64,000 nt of DNA from Paracoccaceae bacterium (GCA_026989055.1 JALSKC010000021.1:27338-91337), one strand, 5' to 3'; positions 35,615 to 47,800 are shown, numbered from the stretch's first letter. The notes: generated by a model from the sequence alone, not told the origin. A program made the numbers and translations.

Positions 35615-36211
35615 ATGGCCCGCACCATCGCCCGGGACCACGACGAAAAGCGCCGGCAGATCCTCAAGACGGCGGCCCGGGTCTTCGCCCGTGACGGGGT
35701 GGACCGGGCCTCGATGAACCAGGTCGCCGCCGCCTGCGGCATCTCGAAGGCGAACATATACCACTACTACGCCAGCAAGAACGCGCTGCTGTTCGACATC
35801 CTCGACAGCCATCTGTGCAGCCTGCGCGACCGGATCTGCGCCATCCGCCCGGAAGGCCGCAGCCCGGAAGAGCAGTTCCGGGAAACCCTCTGCGAGATCC
35901 TCCTGGCCTACGAGGGCGCGGATGACGAACACCGGGTGCAGGCCAGCGGGCTCGGGGCCCTTCCGCCCGCCCAGCAGAACATCCTGCGCGACTACCAGCG
36001 CGACATGGTGCGGCACATGTCCGACATCCTGTGCCGGCTGGCACCGGACAGGTTCTTCCATGACGGAGCGAAGCTGCGCGCGGTCACCATGTCGGTCTTC
36101 GGAATGCTCAACTGGTTCTACATGTGGAACGCCCGTGCGAACGCGCAGGAGCGGGAAAGCTACTGCAGGCTGGTCGCCGACCTGACGCTCGGCGGCATCC
36201 ACAGGACCTGA
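35615..36211 (+). CDS. paaR: TetR-family regulator, PaaR-like
   Basis: 198 residues; N-terminal TetR helix-turn-helix (about 12-60) with ILKTAARVFARDGVDRASMNQVAAACGISKANIYHYYASKNALL split across this region, and a C-terminal ligand domain. It starts one base after the paaK stop. TetR-type PaaR repressors linked to paaK are known in beta- and alphaproteobacteria, so this name rests on position as well as family. Confidence 0.85.
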   Translation: MARTIARDHDEKRRQILKTAARVFARDGVDRASMNQVAAACGISKANIYHYYASKNALLFDILDSHLCSLRDRICAIRPEGRSPEEQFRETLCEILLAYEGADDEHRVQASGLGALPPAQQNILRDYQRDMVRHMSDILCRLAPDRFFHDGAKLRAVTMSVFGMLNWFYMWNARANAQERESYCRLVADLTLGGIHRT

Positions 36212-36264
36212 CCGCCAGCCACCGGCGGCAAGGGCGCAACGGGAACCGGAACGCACACGGCAGG

Positions 36265-36286
36265 GTGCACATGGAGTGCACATGGT
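36265..36286. repeat. Tandem 11-base repeat in the paaR-sua5 gap
   Basis: GTGCACATGG occurs twice head to tail (36265-36274 and 36276-36285), each containing the palindrome GTGCAC. It lies in a 121-base gap between convergent genes, next to a CCGCC/GGCGG hairpin (36212-36228). No function is apparent. Confidence 0.5.
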
Positions 36287-36332
36287 GCGAAGGCGCTGGC
36301 AGGCAGGCCCGGCACCGACCGTCGGGCGATCG

Positions 36333-37304
36333 TCAGCGCCGGGGCGCGGCGGCCCGCCGCAGCCGGTCGTTGATTCCTCGTCCCAGCCCGCGGTCGGGGA
36401 TCGGGGCGACGGCTATCCTCCCGCCCCGCCCGCCGGCCTGCTCGTCCAGCCGGCGCAGCGCATCGAACAGCCGGGCGGCGGCCTCGGCCAGGTCACCCCC
36501 GGGAGACAGGTTGAGATCGCATTCCATCGCACCGAAGCCGAGCAGAAGCTCGCCGGGGCGGCGATCGGTCGCGTTCAACCGCAGCGCCGCGCCGGGGGCA
36601 TAATGCGATGCCAGCTGTCCGGGCGCCGTGGGCGTGCCGGCATGATCCTTGGGGACGGCGGCGAGCGTCCGGCCGAGGCACCGTTCGACCGCTTCCGCCG
36701 GAAGGCCGCCGGGGCGCAGCAGAGCGGGGACCGGATCGAACCCGATGATCGTGCTTTCTATCCCGACCGCGCAGGGACCGCCGTCGAGCACCGCCGCGAT
36801 CCTCCCGCCCAGCCCCGCAAGGACATGTTCGGCCCGCGTCGGGCTGATCCGCCCCGAAGGATTGGCCGAGGGGGCGGCGAGCGGGCCGGAAAAGCGCTTC
36901 AGCAACCGACGGGCCAGCGGATGTTCCGGCACCCTCAGGGCGACGCTCGGCAGACCGGCGGTCACGGCGGGGGCAAGCGCACTGCCCGCCGCGCGCGGCA
37001 GCACCAGCGTCAGCGGTCCGGGCCAGAAGGCCCGGGCCAGCCGCAGCGCTCCGGGTGGGAACCGCGCCAGGGCTGCGGCCTCCTCAAGCGTGCCCACATG
37101 CACGATCAGCGGGTTGAAGGCGGGGCGGTTCTTGGCCGCGAAGATCCCCCGAACCGCCGTCTGGTCGCGAGCATCCGCGCCCAGGCCATAGACGGTTTCG
37201 GTCGGAAAGGCGACCAGCCTTCCGGCGCGCAGCAGTGCCGCTGCCCGGGCGATGCCGGGCTCGTCCGCCGCCAGCCTTTCGGTTGCCGTCCCGCCCCGTT
37301 TCAC
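36333..37304 (-). CDS. L-threonylcarbamoyladenylate synthase (Sua5/YrdC)
   Basis: 323 residues, the long Sua5 type. The YrdC domain (about 15-205) has LVAFPTETVYGLGADA, KNRPAFNPLIVHV, FWPGPLTLVLPR and APSANPSGRISPT. A C-terminal Sua5 domain follows a linker containing PGQLASHYAPGA. It makes threonylcarbamoyl-AMP for t6A37 of tRNA, the substrate of the MtaB step encoded at 2199-3479, although the two are far apart. The start codon is GTG. Confidence 0.93.
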   Translation of the reverse strand: MKRGGTATERLAADEPGIARAAALLRAGRLVAFPTETVYGLGADARDQTAVRGIFAAKNRPAFNPLIVHVGTLEEAAALARFPPGALRLARAFWPGPLTLVLPRAAGSALAPAVTAGLPSVALRVPEHPLARRLLKRFSGPLAAPSANPSGRISPTRAEHVLAGLGGRIAAVLDGGPCAVGIESTIIGFDPVPALLRPGGLPAEAVERCLGRTLAAVPKDHAGTPTAPGQLASHYAPGAALRLNATDRRPGELLLGFGAMECDLNLSPGGDLAEAAARLFDALRRLDEQAGGRGGRIAVAPIPDRGLGRGINDRLRRAAAPRR

Positions 37305-37466
37305 GTGCCGTCACCCCGCCTGACATCTCCCCGACGCCCCGGCGTGACGTCGCGTTCCTGTTGCCGCGGGCGCACCGTTGGTTACGCTTGCGCGGACCGG
37401 AGCATCTGCTTATCCGGCCCGGGCATGGATGCCAAGGGAGGCCGGGGGAACCGGCGGAGGAAGGAC

Positions 37467-39181
<1,715 letters not shown>

Positions 39182-39185
<4 letters not shown>

Positions 39186-40231
39186 CCCCCCGCCACGCAC
39201 CCCTGCGCTACCCGGCAGAGGAGCCGCCCGCCGCCGGCGCGGCAGTGGAACTTGCCGAAGGCGTTCTCTGGCTGCGCCTGCCGCTGCCGATGGCGCTGGA
39301 TCACGTCAATGTCTACGCGCTGGACGACGGCGACGGCTGGACCGTTGTCGATACCGGGCTGGACAGCCGCAAGGGACGCGACATCTGGCAGGCGGCGCTG
39401 GCCGGGCCGCTGGCCGGCCGGCCGGTGCGCCGGGTGCTGGCGACCCATCACCACCCCGACCACATCGGCCTGGCCGGCTGGTTCCAGGCCGAGCACGGGG
39501 CCGAGCTCGTCACCACCCGCACCGCCTGGCTGTTCGCCCGCATGCTGACGCTTGACCGGCAGGAACGCCCGACCGCCGAGATGCTCGCCTTCTGGCGCGA
39601 TTCCGGCATGGCACCGGAAGAACTCGCCCGCCGGGCCCGCGAACGCCCTTTCAACTTTGCCGATGTGGTGGCGCCGCTGCCGCTGGGATTCCGCCGGATC
39701 GCCGAGGGCGACCGGATCGAAATCGGCGGCCGCCGCTGGCGGGTGCGAATCGGAAACGGCCATGCGCCGGAGCATGCCACCCTGTGGTCGGAAGATGACG
39801 GGCTGGTGATCGGCGGCGATCAGTTCCTGGCGACGATTTCCCCCAATATCGGGGTCTATGCCACCGAACCCGAAGCGGACCCTCTGGCGGAATGGCTGGA
39901 GTCCTGCACCCGGCTGCAGACCCACGCCCGCGACGACCAGCTCGTGCTGCCGGGGCACAGGCTGCCGTTTGCCGGCCTGCCGCTGCGGCTGCGCCAGCTG
40001 ATCGACAACCACCACGGCGCCCTCGAACGGCTGCTGGAACATCTCCGGACGGCACGCACGGCAGCCGAATGCTTCGGCGCGCTCTTCCGACGCGAGATCG
40101 GGGCTGCCGAATACGGGCTGGCCCTTGTCGAGGCCAGGGCGCATGTCAATCACCTCCATCGCCTGGGCAGGGTGGAGCGCCGCCGCCGCGAGGACGGCGC
40201 CTTGCTGTGGCAGGCCCGCCGACCGGGATGA
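39182..40231 (+). CDS. MBL-fold metallo-hydrolase coupled to the acyl-CoA dehydrogenase
   Basis: 349 residues. The metal motif is THHHPDHIG (HxHxDH), with a further His in GNGHAPEHA, Asp in GGDQFLATISPN and His in LPGHRLP. The glyoxalase-II-like fold suggests thioester hydrolysis, which fits the coupled acyl-CoA dehydrogenase, but the substrate is not known. A C-terminal helical extension (about 265-345) resembles the LACTB2-type winged-helix tail. Confidence 0.86.
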
Positions 40232-40531
40232 CCCGCCCGCTCTCGTGAACGACCTCCACCGCGCAGACGCCCCCCCGCCGCCGGCGCGCGCCACCTTGAG
40301 CGCGACGACCTCCACCGCCAGACGGGAAACCCGGCCGAAACGGGATGCGCAGGGCCGGGGTCGCGGCGTTTTTCGCCCGGCCGGCGCATTTTTTCTTGAA
40401 ATTCTTCTTGAAATCCGCCTGTCCGCTCGGTGCAGAATTGCCCGTGACGAACGGAAGGGCCGAACCGGCGCCCCGGAATATGCCGGCGGCACCGGCGGCC
40501 GGAACGGCCACCAACCGACGGGAGGACGGAA
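40232..40531. other. 300-base intergenic region without a gene
   Basis: Between the MBL hydrolase and the transporter. It contains a 14-base direct repeat (ACGACCTCCACCGC at 40249-40262 and 40305-40318) and a T-rich patch with TTCTTGAAAT twice near 40393-40413, which may hold a promoter for the transporter gene. No convincing reading frame or RNA was seen. Confidence 0.5.
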
Positions 40532-41494
40532 ATGCTCTTGGAAACCCCGCTCTGGCGACAGACATCGCCCGCGATATTTCCGGTTGCACTCGGGTTCATG
40601 GCCCTGGGCCTGGGCTGGCGCAACGCGGCCGACGTGATGCCGGCGATCCCGCAGGATGTCGGCAATCTCCTGCTCGCACTGTCAACCGGGTATTTCCTGT
40701 GGTTTCTCCTGTTCTACCTCATCAAGGTCGCCCTGCGCCCCGAAGTCGTGATGGAGGACATGCGCACGCCCCCCGCCCGGGCCGGCATGGCCTCGGCAGC
40801 CATGTGCATGATGCTTCTGGCCGCGGCGCTGCTGCCTCTGGGCCTTCAGGTGCCGGTGGTCTGGTGGAGCGGGGTGATGATGTCGATCTTCGCTTCGGCC
40901 GTCGTGCTCTGGGCGATCTGGCGCGATCCGCCGGAAAGGCGGCATTTCTCGACATTCCAGTATCTGACCTTCGTCGGTCCCGTGGTCGGGCCGATCGCCG
41001 GCATTCCGCTCGGCCATGTGACCGAAAGCATCCTCCTGATCAATGCGGCGCTGATGGCCTGGGTCATCATCACGGTCGGAATCCTCCTGACCTGGAGACA
41101 CGACCCGCCGCCGCCCCCGCTGCGGGCATCGGTCGCGATCTTCCTGGCCCCGCTCTGCCTGTTCGCCCTGGGCTACGGAACGCTGGGGTGGGAAGGGTTC
41201 TTCACCCTGTTCTACTGGCTCGGGAATGTCGTGGCGGCGTTCCTGATCCTGCTGGTTCCCTGGATGGTCCGGGGCGGCTATTCGCCGGTCTGGGCATCGT
41301 TCACCTTCCCGGTGGCGGCATTCCTGAACGTGCAGGTTCTGGCCCTGGCCAAGGGATACGGCGCGAGCGCACGGGTCGGGATCATCGCCGGGCTGATCAT
41401 CGGCACCCCGCTGATCCTGTGGATCGCCTGGCGCGCGATGATGCAGTGGGTGACCGGAGAACTCGCCCGGCAGTCGCGCACCGCGATCGCCTGA
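40532..41494 (+). CDS. TDT-family (TehA/SLAC1-like) membrane transporter
   Basis: 320 residues with about ten hydrophobic helices in a regular array. FPVALGFMALGLGWRNAA near the start and the paired short helices resemble the tellurite-resistance/dicarboxylate transporter family that includes TehA and plant SLAC1. Substrate cannot be deduced. GGGAGGACGGA is a good ribosome site. Confidence 0.78.
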   Translation: MLLETPLWRQTSPAIFPVALGFMALGLGWRNAADVMPAIPQDVGNLLLALSTGYFLWFLLFYLIKVALRPEVVMEDMRTPPARAGMASAAMCMMLLAAALLPLGLQVPVVWWSGVMMSIFASAVVLWAIWRDPPERRHFSTFQYLTFVGPVVGPIAGIPLGHVTESILLINAALMAWVIITVGILLTWRHDPPPPPLRASVAIFLAPLCLFALGYGTLGWEGFFTLFYWLGNVVAAFLILLVPWMVRGGYSPVWASFTFPVAAFLNVQVLALAKGYGASARVGIIAGLIIGTPLILWIAWRAMMQWVTGELARQSRTAIA

Positions 41495-41556
41495 GCACCG
41501 CCGCAGGAGACAGCATTCATCTTTTCTTGCCGCCCGGAGCGGATTATCCGGGGGCG

Positions 41557-42645
41557 ATGACGGAAACGGTGCAACAGGCATATGACGCGCTCCTGGCGCG
41601 CGGCGAGATCGCCCGCGACCCGGCGCAGGAGGCGGTGCTGCCGCTGCTGGACTCGCTGCGCGCGCAGGCCCACCGGGCGGCGGCCGGGCGCGGGGGGCTG
41701 CGCAGGCTGCTGGCCAGGGGGCGGCGGCGGCACGACAGGCGCGGCCTGTATCTCTGGGGCGGGGTGGGGCGCGGCAAGTCGATGCTGATGGACCTGTTCG
41801 TGGCCACGCTTCAGGTGCCGGCGCGGCGGGTGCATTTTCACGCCTTCATGCAGGAAATCCATGCCGGGATGAATGCGGCGCGCAGGCAGGGTGTCACGGA
41901 TGCCCTGCGCCCGGTTGCCGACGCCGTGGCCACAGGCGCCCGGGTGCTGGCCTTCGACGAGATGCAGATCAGCGACATCACGGATGCGATGGTCGTCGGC
42001 CGGCTGTTCGAACTGCTGTTCGAAACCGGGGTGCTGATCGTCACCACCTCCAACCGGCCGCCGGACGACCTTTACAAGGACGGGTTGAACCGGGGTCTGT
42101 TCCTGCCCTTCATCGAGCTCCTGAAGGAGCGCATGCTGGTGCACGAGCTCGCCGCGAAGACCGATTACCGCCAGGGCAGGATGGTGGGCGCCGACAGGTA
42201 TTTCACGCCGGCCGATCAGCGCGCGCGCGCGGCAATAGACAGGCTGTGGCAGGGGTTGACCGGCGGCCGGGAACATCCGCTGGTCCTGAATGTGCAGGGC
42301 CGGGAGGTTGCCTTGCGCCGGTTTCACAACGGTGTTGCGCGTGCCGCGTTCCGGGAGCTTTGCGGCCAGCCACTGGGGGCCGCGGACTATCTGGCGCTGG
42401 CCGAGGCGGTGCGGGTCCTGATCCTGGAGGACGTGCCGCTGATGGGGCGCGAAAACCACAACGAGGCGCGCCGATTCGTGACGCTGATCGACGCGCTCTA
42501 CGAAGCGAAGGTGCGGCTGGTCGTCAGCGCGGCGGCCGAGCCGGAGCGGCTGTATGCCGAAGGGTCCGGCAGCTTCGAATTCGAGCGCACGGCCAGCCGT
42601 CTGCGCGAGATGCAGTCCGCTGAATGGGGAGCGTCAACCGCCTGA
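41557..42645 (+). CDS. zapE: AFG1-like ATPase ZapE
   Basis: 362 residues. ZapE is a cell-division ATPase linked to the Z ring. Walker A is LWGGVGRGKSMLMDLF (about 66-80), followed by VHFHAFMQEIH, Walker B VLAFDEMQISDITDAM and the arginine-rich TTSNRPPDDLYKDGLNR, all diagnostic for the AFG1/ZapE group. The ATG at 41557 directly follows GGGGGC. A longer frame through the transporter gene is rejected. Confidence 0.93.
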   Translation: MTETVQQAYDALLARGEIARDPAQEAVLPLLDSLRAQAHRAAAGRGGLRRLLARGRRRHDRRGLYLWGGVGRGKSMLMDLFVATLQVPARRVHFHAFMQEIHAGMNAARRQGVTDALRPVADAVATGARVLAFDEMQISDITDAMVVGRLFELLFETGVLIVTTSNRPPDDLYKDGLNRGLFLPFIELLKERMLVHELAAKTDYRQGRMVGADRYFTPADQRARAAIDRLWQGLTGGREHPLVLNVQGREVALRRFHNGVARAAFRELCGQPLGAADYLALAEAVRVLILEDVPLMGRENHNEARRFVTLIDALYEAKVRLVVSAAAEPERLYAEGSGSFEFERTASRLREMQSAEWGASTA

Positions 42646-42790
42646 GCCCGGCCCGTGCCCGACGCCGCCCGACCCTCTGAAAGCGCGCACGGCCGGGGCG
42701 GTGTCGGAAGGGGCTGTCTTGCCCCCTCTGCCCGCGCGCGGCAGGCATTCGCCCCCGAGCGTGCTCCCTGACGGCAGAAGCCCGGCAGGC

Positions 42791-44068
42791 TCAGCCGTTT
42801 TCGCGCAGCACGCGGCCGGCGAGATAGAGCGAGCCGCAGATCAGGATGCGGGGATTCGGGTCGGTGCGCGCGATCTGCGCGACCGCCGCGCCGACATCGG
42901 CTGCAACCCGCGCATCGAAGCCGACGCTCTCGGCCGCCGCGCGGGTTTCTTCGGCGGGGAGGGTGGCGTTTTCTCCGGGGATCGATACCGCATGCAGCCG
43001 CTCGGCCACCGCGCGCAGCGGACGCAGGTAGCCGGATATGTCCTTGGTTCTGAGCATGCCGCAGATCAGATGGGTCGAGGGGCGCGGCGGCAGGCGGGTG
43101 AGCGCCTCGGCGAGCGCTTTTCCGGCCGCAGCATTGTGCCCGCCGTCAAGCCAGAGTTCGCCGTTCCCGGCAGCTTCCACCAGCGGCCCTCGCCGCAGTC
43201 GCTGCAACCTGGCCGGCCATTGCGCACCCGTCATGGCGGCTTCGCAACTGTCCTCACCGAACCCCAGGTGGCGCAGCGCCGCGAGCGCGGCACCGGCATT
43301 GTCCACCTGATGCGCGCCGATCAGGTTGGGCAACGGCAGGTCGAGCAGGCCGGTTTCGTCCTGAAAGACCAGCCGGCCGCGTTCTTCCCGGACGTGCCAG
43401 TGCTGGCCATGCGCGACAAGCGGCGCACCCAGGCGGGCGGCCTGCGCTTCGATTGCCTCCATCGCCTCTTCGGGTTGCGGGCCGGTGACGCAGGGCACCC
43501 CGCGCTTGAGAATGCCGGCCTTTTCGCCGGCGATTTCCGCGAGCGTTTCGCCCAGGTATTGCTGATGGTCGATGGAAACCGGTGTGATGATGGTCAGGGC
43601 GGGGGTCTCGACCACGTTGGTGGCATCGAAGCGTCCGCCAAGCCCGACTTCGAGCAGCAGCCAGTCGGCCGGGTGGCGCGAAAAGGCCAGAAACGCGGCG
43701 ATGGTGGTGATCTCGAAATAGGTGATCGGGGTGTCGCCGTTTGCCTGTGCAACCTCATCGAGAGTGGCAGCGAGATCATCCTCGCTGATCAGGTCTCCGG
43801 CCAGACGGATGCGTTCGTGAAACCTGGCGAGATGCGGCGATGTATAGGCATGCACCCGCTTGCCCGCAGCTTCGAGGCCGGCGCGGATCATCGCCTGGGT
43901 CGAGCCCTTGCCATTGGTGCCGGCGATGTGGATCACCGGCGGCAGCGCGCGTTCGGGATGGCCCAGCCTTTCGAGCAGGGGCCGCATCCGGTCGAGCGTC
44001 AGATCGATGATCTTGGGGTGCAGCGACATCATCCTTTCCAGGATGACGTCCGATGCCGTGCGGTTCAC
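42791..44068 (-). CDS. folC: Dihydrofolate synthase / folylpolyglutamate synthase
   Basis: 425 residues, Mur-ligase-like. FolC joins glutamate to dihydropteroate and extends the polyglutamate tail. The P-loop is HIAGTNGKGST, followed by YTSPHLARFHERIRLAG, FEITTIAAFLAF, LLEVGLGGRFDATNVV and LDGGHNAAAGKAL. The start is a GTG overlapping the accD stop (GTGA), the frequent accD-folC pairing. About 145 bases without a gene separate its stop from zapE. Confidence 0.95.
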   Translation of the reverse strand: MNRTASDVILERMMSLHPKIIDLTLDRMRPLLERLGHPERALPPVIHIAGTNGKGSTQAMIRAGLEAAGKRVHAYTSPHLARFHERIRLAGDLISEDDLAATLDEVAQANGDTPITYFEITTIAAFLAFSRHPADWLLLEVGLGGRFDATNVVETPALTIITPVSIDHQQYLGETLAEIAGEKAGILKRGVPCVTGPQPEEAMEAIEAQAARLGAPLVAHGQHWHVREERGRLVFQDETGLLDLPLPNLIGAHQVDNAGAALAALRHLGFGEDSCEAAMTGAQWPARLQRLRRGPLVEAAGNGELWLDGGHNAAAGKALAEALTRLPPRPSTHLICGMLRTKDISGYLRPLRAVAERLHAVSIPGENATLPAEETRAAAESVGFDARVAADVGAAVAQIARTDPNPRILICGSLYLAGRVLRENG

Positions 44069-44973
44069 TTGCCTGCTTCCGCCGGCGCCTGGGCGGGAGC
44101 CGCGAGATCGCCCTTGATCGGCGGGGTTTCCCGCAGCAGCATCCGGGTGATCGAGATCAGCTCGTCGCGCAGGTTCTTGCGGTGCGTCACCCGGTCGAGC
44201 ATGCCGTGATCAAGCAGGTATTCGGCCCGCTGGAAGCCCTCGGGCAGCTTTTCCCCGATGGTCTGCTGGATCACCCGCGGCCCGGCAAAGCAGATCAGCG
44301 CGTTGGGTTCGGCGATCTGAATGTCGCCGAGCATCGCGTAGGAGGCTGTAACGCCACCGGTGGTGGGATGGGTCAGCACCACGATATAGGGCAGGCCCGC
44401 CTCCTTGAGCATCTGCACCGCCACCGTGGTGCGCGGCATCTGCATCAGCGACAGGATGCCCTCCTGCATCCGCGCGCCGCCGGCGGCGGAAAACAGGATC
44501 AGCGGGCGCTTGCGGTCGATGGCGCGCCTGGCGGCCGCGAGCACGGCATTGCCCACATACATGCCCATCGAACCGCCCATGAAGGAAAAGTCCTGCGCGG
44601 CGACAACGACCGGGGTGCGGCCGATCTCGCCTTCGGCCACCAGCATCGCCTCCTTCTCTCCGGTGGCCTTCTGCGCCGCCTTGAGCCGGTCCGGGTATTT
44701 CTTCTGATCGCGGAAACCCAGCGGATCCTGCACCGGCTCGGGCACGTCGATCTCGGTGAAGATCCCTCCGTCGAACAATGCCTTGAAGCGCTCGCGCGGG
44801 CTGATCTGCATGTGATGGTCGCAGCTGGTGCAGACCCTGAGGTTTTCCGCAAGCTCGCGATGGAACAGCATGGTGCCGCATTCGGGGCATTTGGTCCACA
44901 GGTTGTCCGGCGTCTCGCGACGCGAAAACAGCGAGTTGATCTTGGGGCGGACGTAGTTGGAGATCCAGTTCAT
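44065..44973 (-). CDS. accD: Acetyl-CoA carboxylase carboxyltransferase subunit beta
   Basis: 302 residues. The N-terminal zinc ribbon has C29, C32, C48 and C51 (CPECGTMLF and CTSCDHH). The carboxyltransferase core includes SFMGGSMGMYVGNAVLAAA, FSAAGGARMQEGILSLMQM and THPTTGGVTASYAMLGD. With AccA it transfers carboxyl from biotin to acetyl-CoA, the first step of fatty acid synthesis. It is first in the accD-folC transcript. Confidence 0.97.
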   Translation of the reverse strand: MNWISNYVRPKINSLFSRRETPDNLWTKCPECGTMLFHRELAENLRVCTSCDHHMQISPRERFKALFDGGIFTEIDVPEPVQDPLGFRDQKKYPDRLKAAQKATGEKEAMLVAEGEIGRTPVVVAAQDFSFMGGSMGMYVGNAVLAAARRAIDRKRPLILFSAAGGARMQEGILSLMQMPRTTVAVQMLKEAGLPYIVVLTHPTTGGVTASYAMLGDIQIAEPNALICFAGPRVIQQTIGEKLPEGFQRAEYLLDHGMLDRVTHRKNLRDELISITRMLLRETPPIKGDLAAPAQAPAEAGK

Positions 44974-45033
44974 CGCGGGCCCTGGCCTTCATGGTGTCGG
45001 CCCCGAGATAATCCTCCGGGCGCCGAATTGCAA

Positions 45034-45918
45034 TCAGCGCCCGAGCAGGCGGCACAGCACCGCCCAGGCGACAAGCGTGGCCAGCATGTCGGCCAGCAGC
45101 AGCAGCGGATGTTCCGCGATCCCGGCAAGATCGTAGGGGGTGACATGAAGCGCCAGCCCGGTGATCGAACCGTCGAGTGCCAGAATCCCCACCGCCAGAA
45201 GGTTGTTGACGAAGTGCAGCCCCCAGGCGGCGCCGATATTGCCGGTGCGCCGTGTCAGATCGGCGGCAAGGATGCCGAACAGCGCGGTGGCGGCAATCGC
45301 ATAGGCATTGACAAATGCGGGCTGCGACGGGTCGAAATGCAGCACGGCGAAACCCAGAGAGGGCAGCACCATCCAGATCAGCGGCGCCCGGAAACGCGCG
45401 GCCAGCTGCTGCTGCAGGTAGCCGCGGAAGATCAGTTCTTCGGTTCCGGTCTGGATCAGAAGCCCGACCAGAAGCAGCGGCAGCCAGCCCAGCCAGGAGG
45501 CGAAAGGCCGGTTGGGAACCGGATCGAAGGCCAGCCCCCAAGCGGCCAGGTAGGCCACCGCCAGCGCCAGGGTGATGGCGACGGCGCCGGCGAAATCGCG
45601 CCGCACCGCGGCCGCGGGGCCGAACAGCGTTGCCGGCGCACGCCGGTGCAGCAGGCGGACAGCCAGAAAGGCCCCCAGAGCGGCCCCCGGAAAGGTGGCC
45701 AGCAGCAGCAGGACGGCCGCCGGCGTGTCGGGCGCGGCCAGCGATGCGGCGAGGCGCTGCGCCCTTTCGGGCCCGAGCGCGAAACCGGCTCCGGCGAAGA
45801 CGGCCATGACCCCCAGCAGATAGGCGGCCCCGATCAGGACCACCCCGCCGACCAGCCGCCAGAGCTGCGGTCGCGCGCGAGCCGGCGCGACATAGCGATC
45901 GAACCGCGCGTTCGTCAT
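45034..45918 (-). CDS. CPBP-family intramembrane glutamic protease
   Basis: 294 residues with about eight hydrophobic helices. The catalytic pattern of the Abi/CPBP family is present: EELIFRGYLQQQ (EExxxR), GFAVLHFDPSQP and HFVNNLLAV with their histidines. The substrate is unknown; relatives process prenylated proteins or modulate bacteriocin immunity. The ATG at 45918 is chosen because the longer frame to 46089 would cross into the divergent ilvD start. Confidence 0.86.
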   Translation of the reverse strand: MTNARFDRYVAPARARPQLWRLVGGVVLIGAAYLLGVMAVFAGAGFALGPERAQRLAASLAAPDTPAAVLLLLATFPGAALGAFLAVRLLHRRAPATLFGPAAAVRRDFAGAVAITLALAVAYLAAWGLAFDPVPNRPFASWLGWLPLLLVGLLIQTGTEELIFRGYLQQQLAARFRAPLIWMVLPSLGFAVLHFDPSQPAFVNAYAIAATALFGILAADLTRRTGNIGAAWGLHFVNNLLAVGILALDGSITGLALHVTPYDLAGIAEHPLLLLADMLATLVAWAVLCRLLGR

Positions 45919-46057
45919 CTCCCGGTTCCCGTCTTTCGGACAGGGATAACGCCGGGGGCGGCCGGAAGCAATGCGCCCCGTCCAAGGCGCCCAAGGCTTG
46001 TGCATCACCCGAAGCCGCTCTATTGCGAATGGCGAAATCCGACAAACGGGGAACCCC

Positions 46058-47800
46058 ATGCCGAATACGCCGAAGAACAGGATCGACAAGTCACGCCTTC
46101 CCAGCCGCCATGTGACAGAGGGCCCCGAACGGGCGCCGCACCGCTCCTATCTTTATGCGATGGGGCTGAGCGACGCGGAGATCGCCCAGCCGCTGGTGGG
46201 GGTGGCGACCTGCTGGAACGAGGCCGCGCCCTGCAACATAGCGCTCGACCGCCAGGCCCAGGCCGTGAAGCTCGGGGTCAAGGCCGCATCCGGCACCCCG
46301 CGTGAATTCACCACCATTACCGTCACCGACGGCATCGCCATGGGGCACGAGGGGATGCGCGCTTCGCTGGCCAGCCGCGAGGCGATCGCGGATTCCGTCG
46401 AGCTGACCATGCGCGGCCATTGCTACGATGCGCTGGTCGGGCTGGCCGGCTGCGACAAGAGCCTGCCGGGGATGATGATGGCGATGGTGCGCCTGAACGT
46501 GCCAAGCGTGTTCATCTACGGCGGCTCGATCCTGCCGGGGCGTCTGGACGGCAGGGACGTGACCGTACAGGACGTGTTCGAAGGCGTCGGAAAACATCAG
46601 GCAGGCAGCATGAGCGCGGCCGAGCTGGAGATACTCGAACGCGTCGCCTGCCCCTCGGCCGGGGCCTGCGGCGGGCAGTACACCGCCAACACCATGGCCT
46701 GCGTATCCGAGGCGATCGGACTGGCGCTGCCGAACTCTTCCGGCGCGCCGGCACCTTACGAAAGCCGCGACCAGTATGCCGAAGCCAGCGGAGTGGCGGT
46801 GATGAAACTTCTGGAAAGGAACATCCGCCCGCGCGACATCGTGACCCGCAAGTCGCTGGAGAACGCCGCCCGGGTGGTGGCCTGCACCGGCGGCTCCACC
46901 AATGCCGGGCTGCACCTGCCCGCGATCGCCCATGAGGCCGGGATCGACTTCGACCTTGACGACGTGTGCGAGATCTTCCGCGACACGCCCTATTTCGTGA
47001 ACCTCAAGCCCGGCGGACAGTATGTGGCGAAGGATCTCTACGAGGCCGGCGGCGTGCCGGTGGTGATGAAGGAGCTGCGCAAGGCCGGGCTGATCCACGA
47101 AGACTGCCTGACAGTCACCGGCCGCAGCATCGGTGAAGAGCTGGACATGGTGCAGAGAGAAGCCGACGGCAGGGTGATCCACCCGGTCGAGACGCCGCTC
47201 TCGGCCACCGGCGGCGTGGTCGGGCTGAAGGGCAACCTGGCCCCGGACGGAGCGATCGTGAAGGTTGCAGGCATGGCGGCGGAAGATCAGGTGTTCACGG
47301 GTCCGGCCCGGGTGTTCGAATGCGAGGAGGACGCCTTTGAAGCGGTCAAGGCACGCGCATACGAGGAGGGCGAAGTCATCGTGATCCGAAACGAGGGCCC
47401 CGCCGGCGGCCCCGGCATGCGCGAGATGCTGGCCACCACGGCGGCGCTGTCCGGGCAGGGCATGGGCAGGAAGGTCGCGCTGATCACCGACGGGCGGTTT
47501 TCCGGCGCCACGCGCGGCTTCTGCGTCGGTCACGTGGGGCCCGAGGCCGCACATGGCGGGCCGATCGCATTGCTCCGCGATGGCGACGTGATTACCATCG
47601 ACGCGATCAGGGGCGAGCTGTCGGTCGCGCTCAGCGACGAGGAACTGGCCGCCCGCAAGGCAGAATGGGCAGGACCGCGTGAAAACATATACACCAGTGG
47701 CGCGCTGTGGAAATTCGCCCGGCTCGTCGGGCCGACGAAATATGGTGCCGTCACGCACCCCGGCGCCCGGAAGGAACGCCATATCTACATGGATCTCTGA
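46058..47800 (+). CDS. ilvD: Dihydroxy-acid dehydratase
   Basis: 580 residues; makes 2-oxo acids in valine, leucine and isoleucine synthesis. The Fe-S ligands lie in [21 protein letters not shown] and [13 protein letters not shown]. Further markers are [32 protein letters not shown] and [17 protein letters not shown]. The ATG at 46058 follows GGGGAACC; 29 upstream codons are also open but lie in the divergent promoter gap. Its 3' end overlaps the start assigned to the lipoprotein gene. Confidence 0.96.
   Translation: MPNTPKNRIDKSRLPSRHVTEGPERAPHRSYLYAMGLSDAEIAQPLVGVATCWNEAAPCNIALDRQAQAVKLGVKAASGTPREFTTITVTDGIAMGHEGMRASLASREAIADSVELTMRGHCYDALVGLAGCDKSLPGMMMAMVRLNVPSVFIYGGSILPGRLDGRDVTVQDVFEGVGKHQAGSMSAAELEILERVACPSAGACGGQYTANTMACVSEAIGLALPNSSGAPAPYESRDQYAEASGVAVMKLLERNIRPRDIVTRKSLENAARVVACTGGSTNAGLHLPAIAHEAGIDFDLDDVCEIFRDTPYFVNLKPGGQYVAKDLYEAGGVPVVMKELRKAGLIHEDCLTVTGRSIGEELDMVQREADGRVIHPVETPLSATGGVVGLKGNLAPDGAIVKVAGMAAEDQVFTGPARVFECEEDAFEAVKARAYEEGEVIVIRNEGPAGGPGMREMLATTAALSGQGMGRKVALITDGRFSGATRGFCVGHVGPEAAHGGPIALLRDGDVITIDAIRGELSVALSDEELAARKAEWAGPRENIYTSGALWKFARLVGPTKYGAVTHPGARKERHIYMDL

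Noticed and set aside
40249..40318. CRISPR-like or functional repeat array
   Set aside because: Only two 14-base copies with a 42-base gap in a low-complexity GC-rich tract; no further units and no cas genes.
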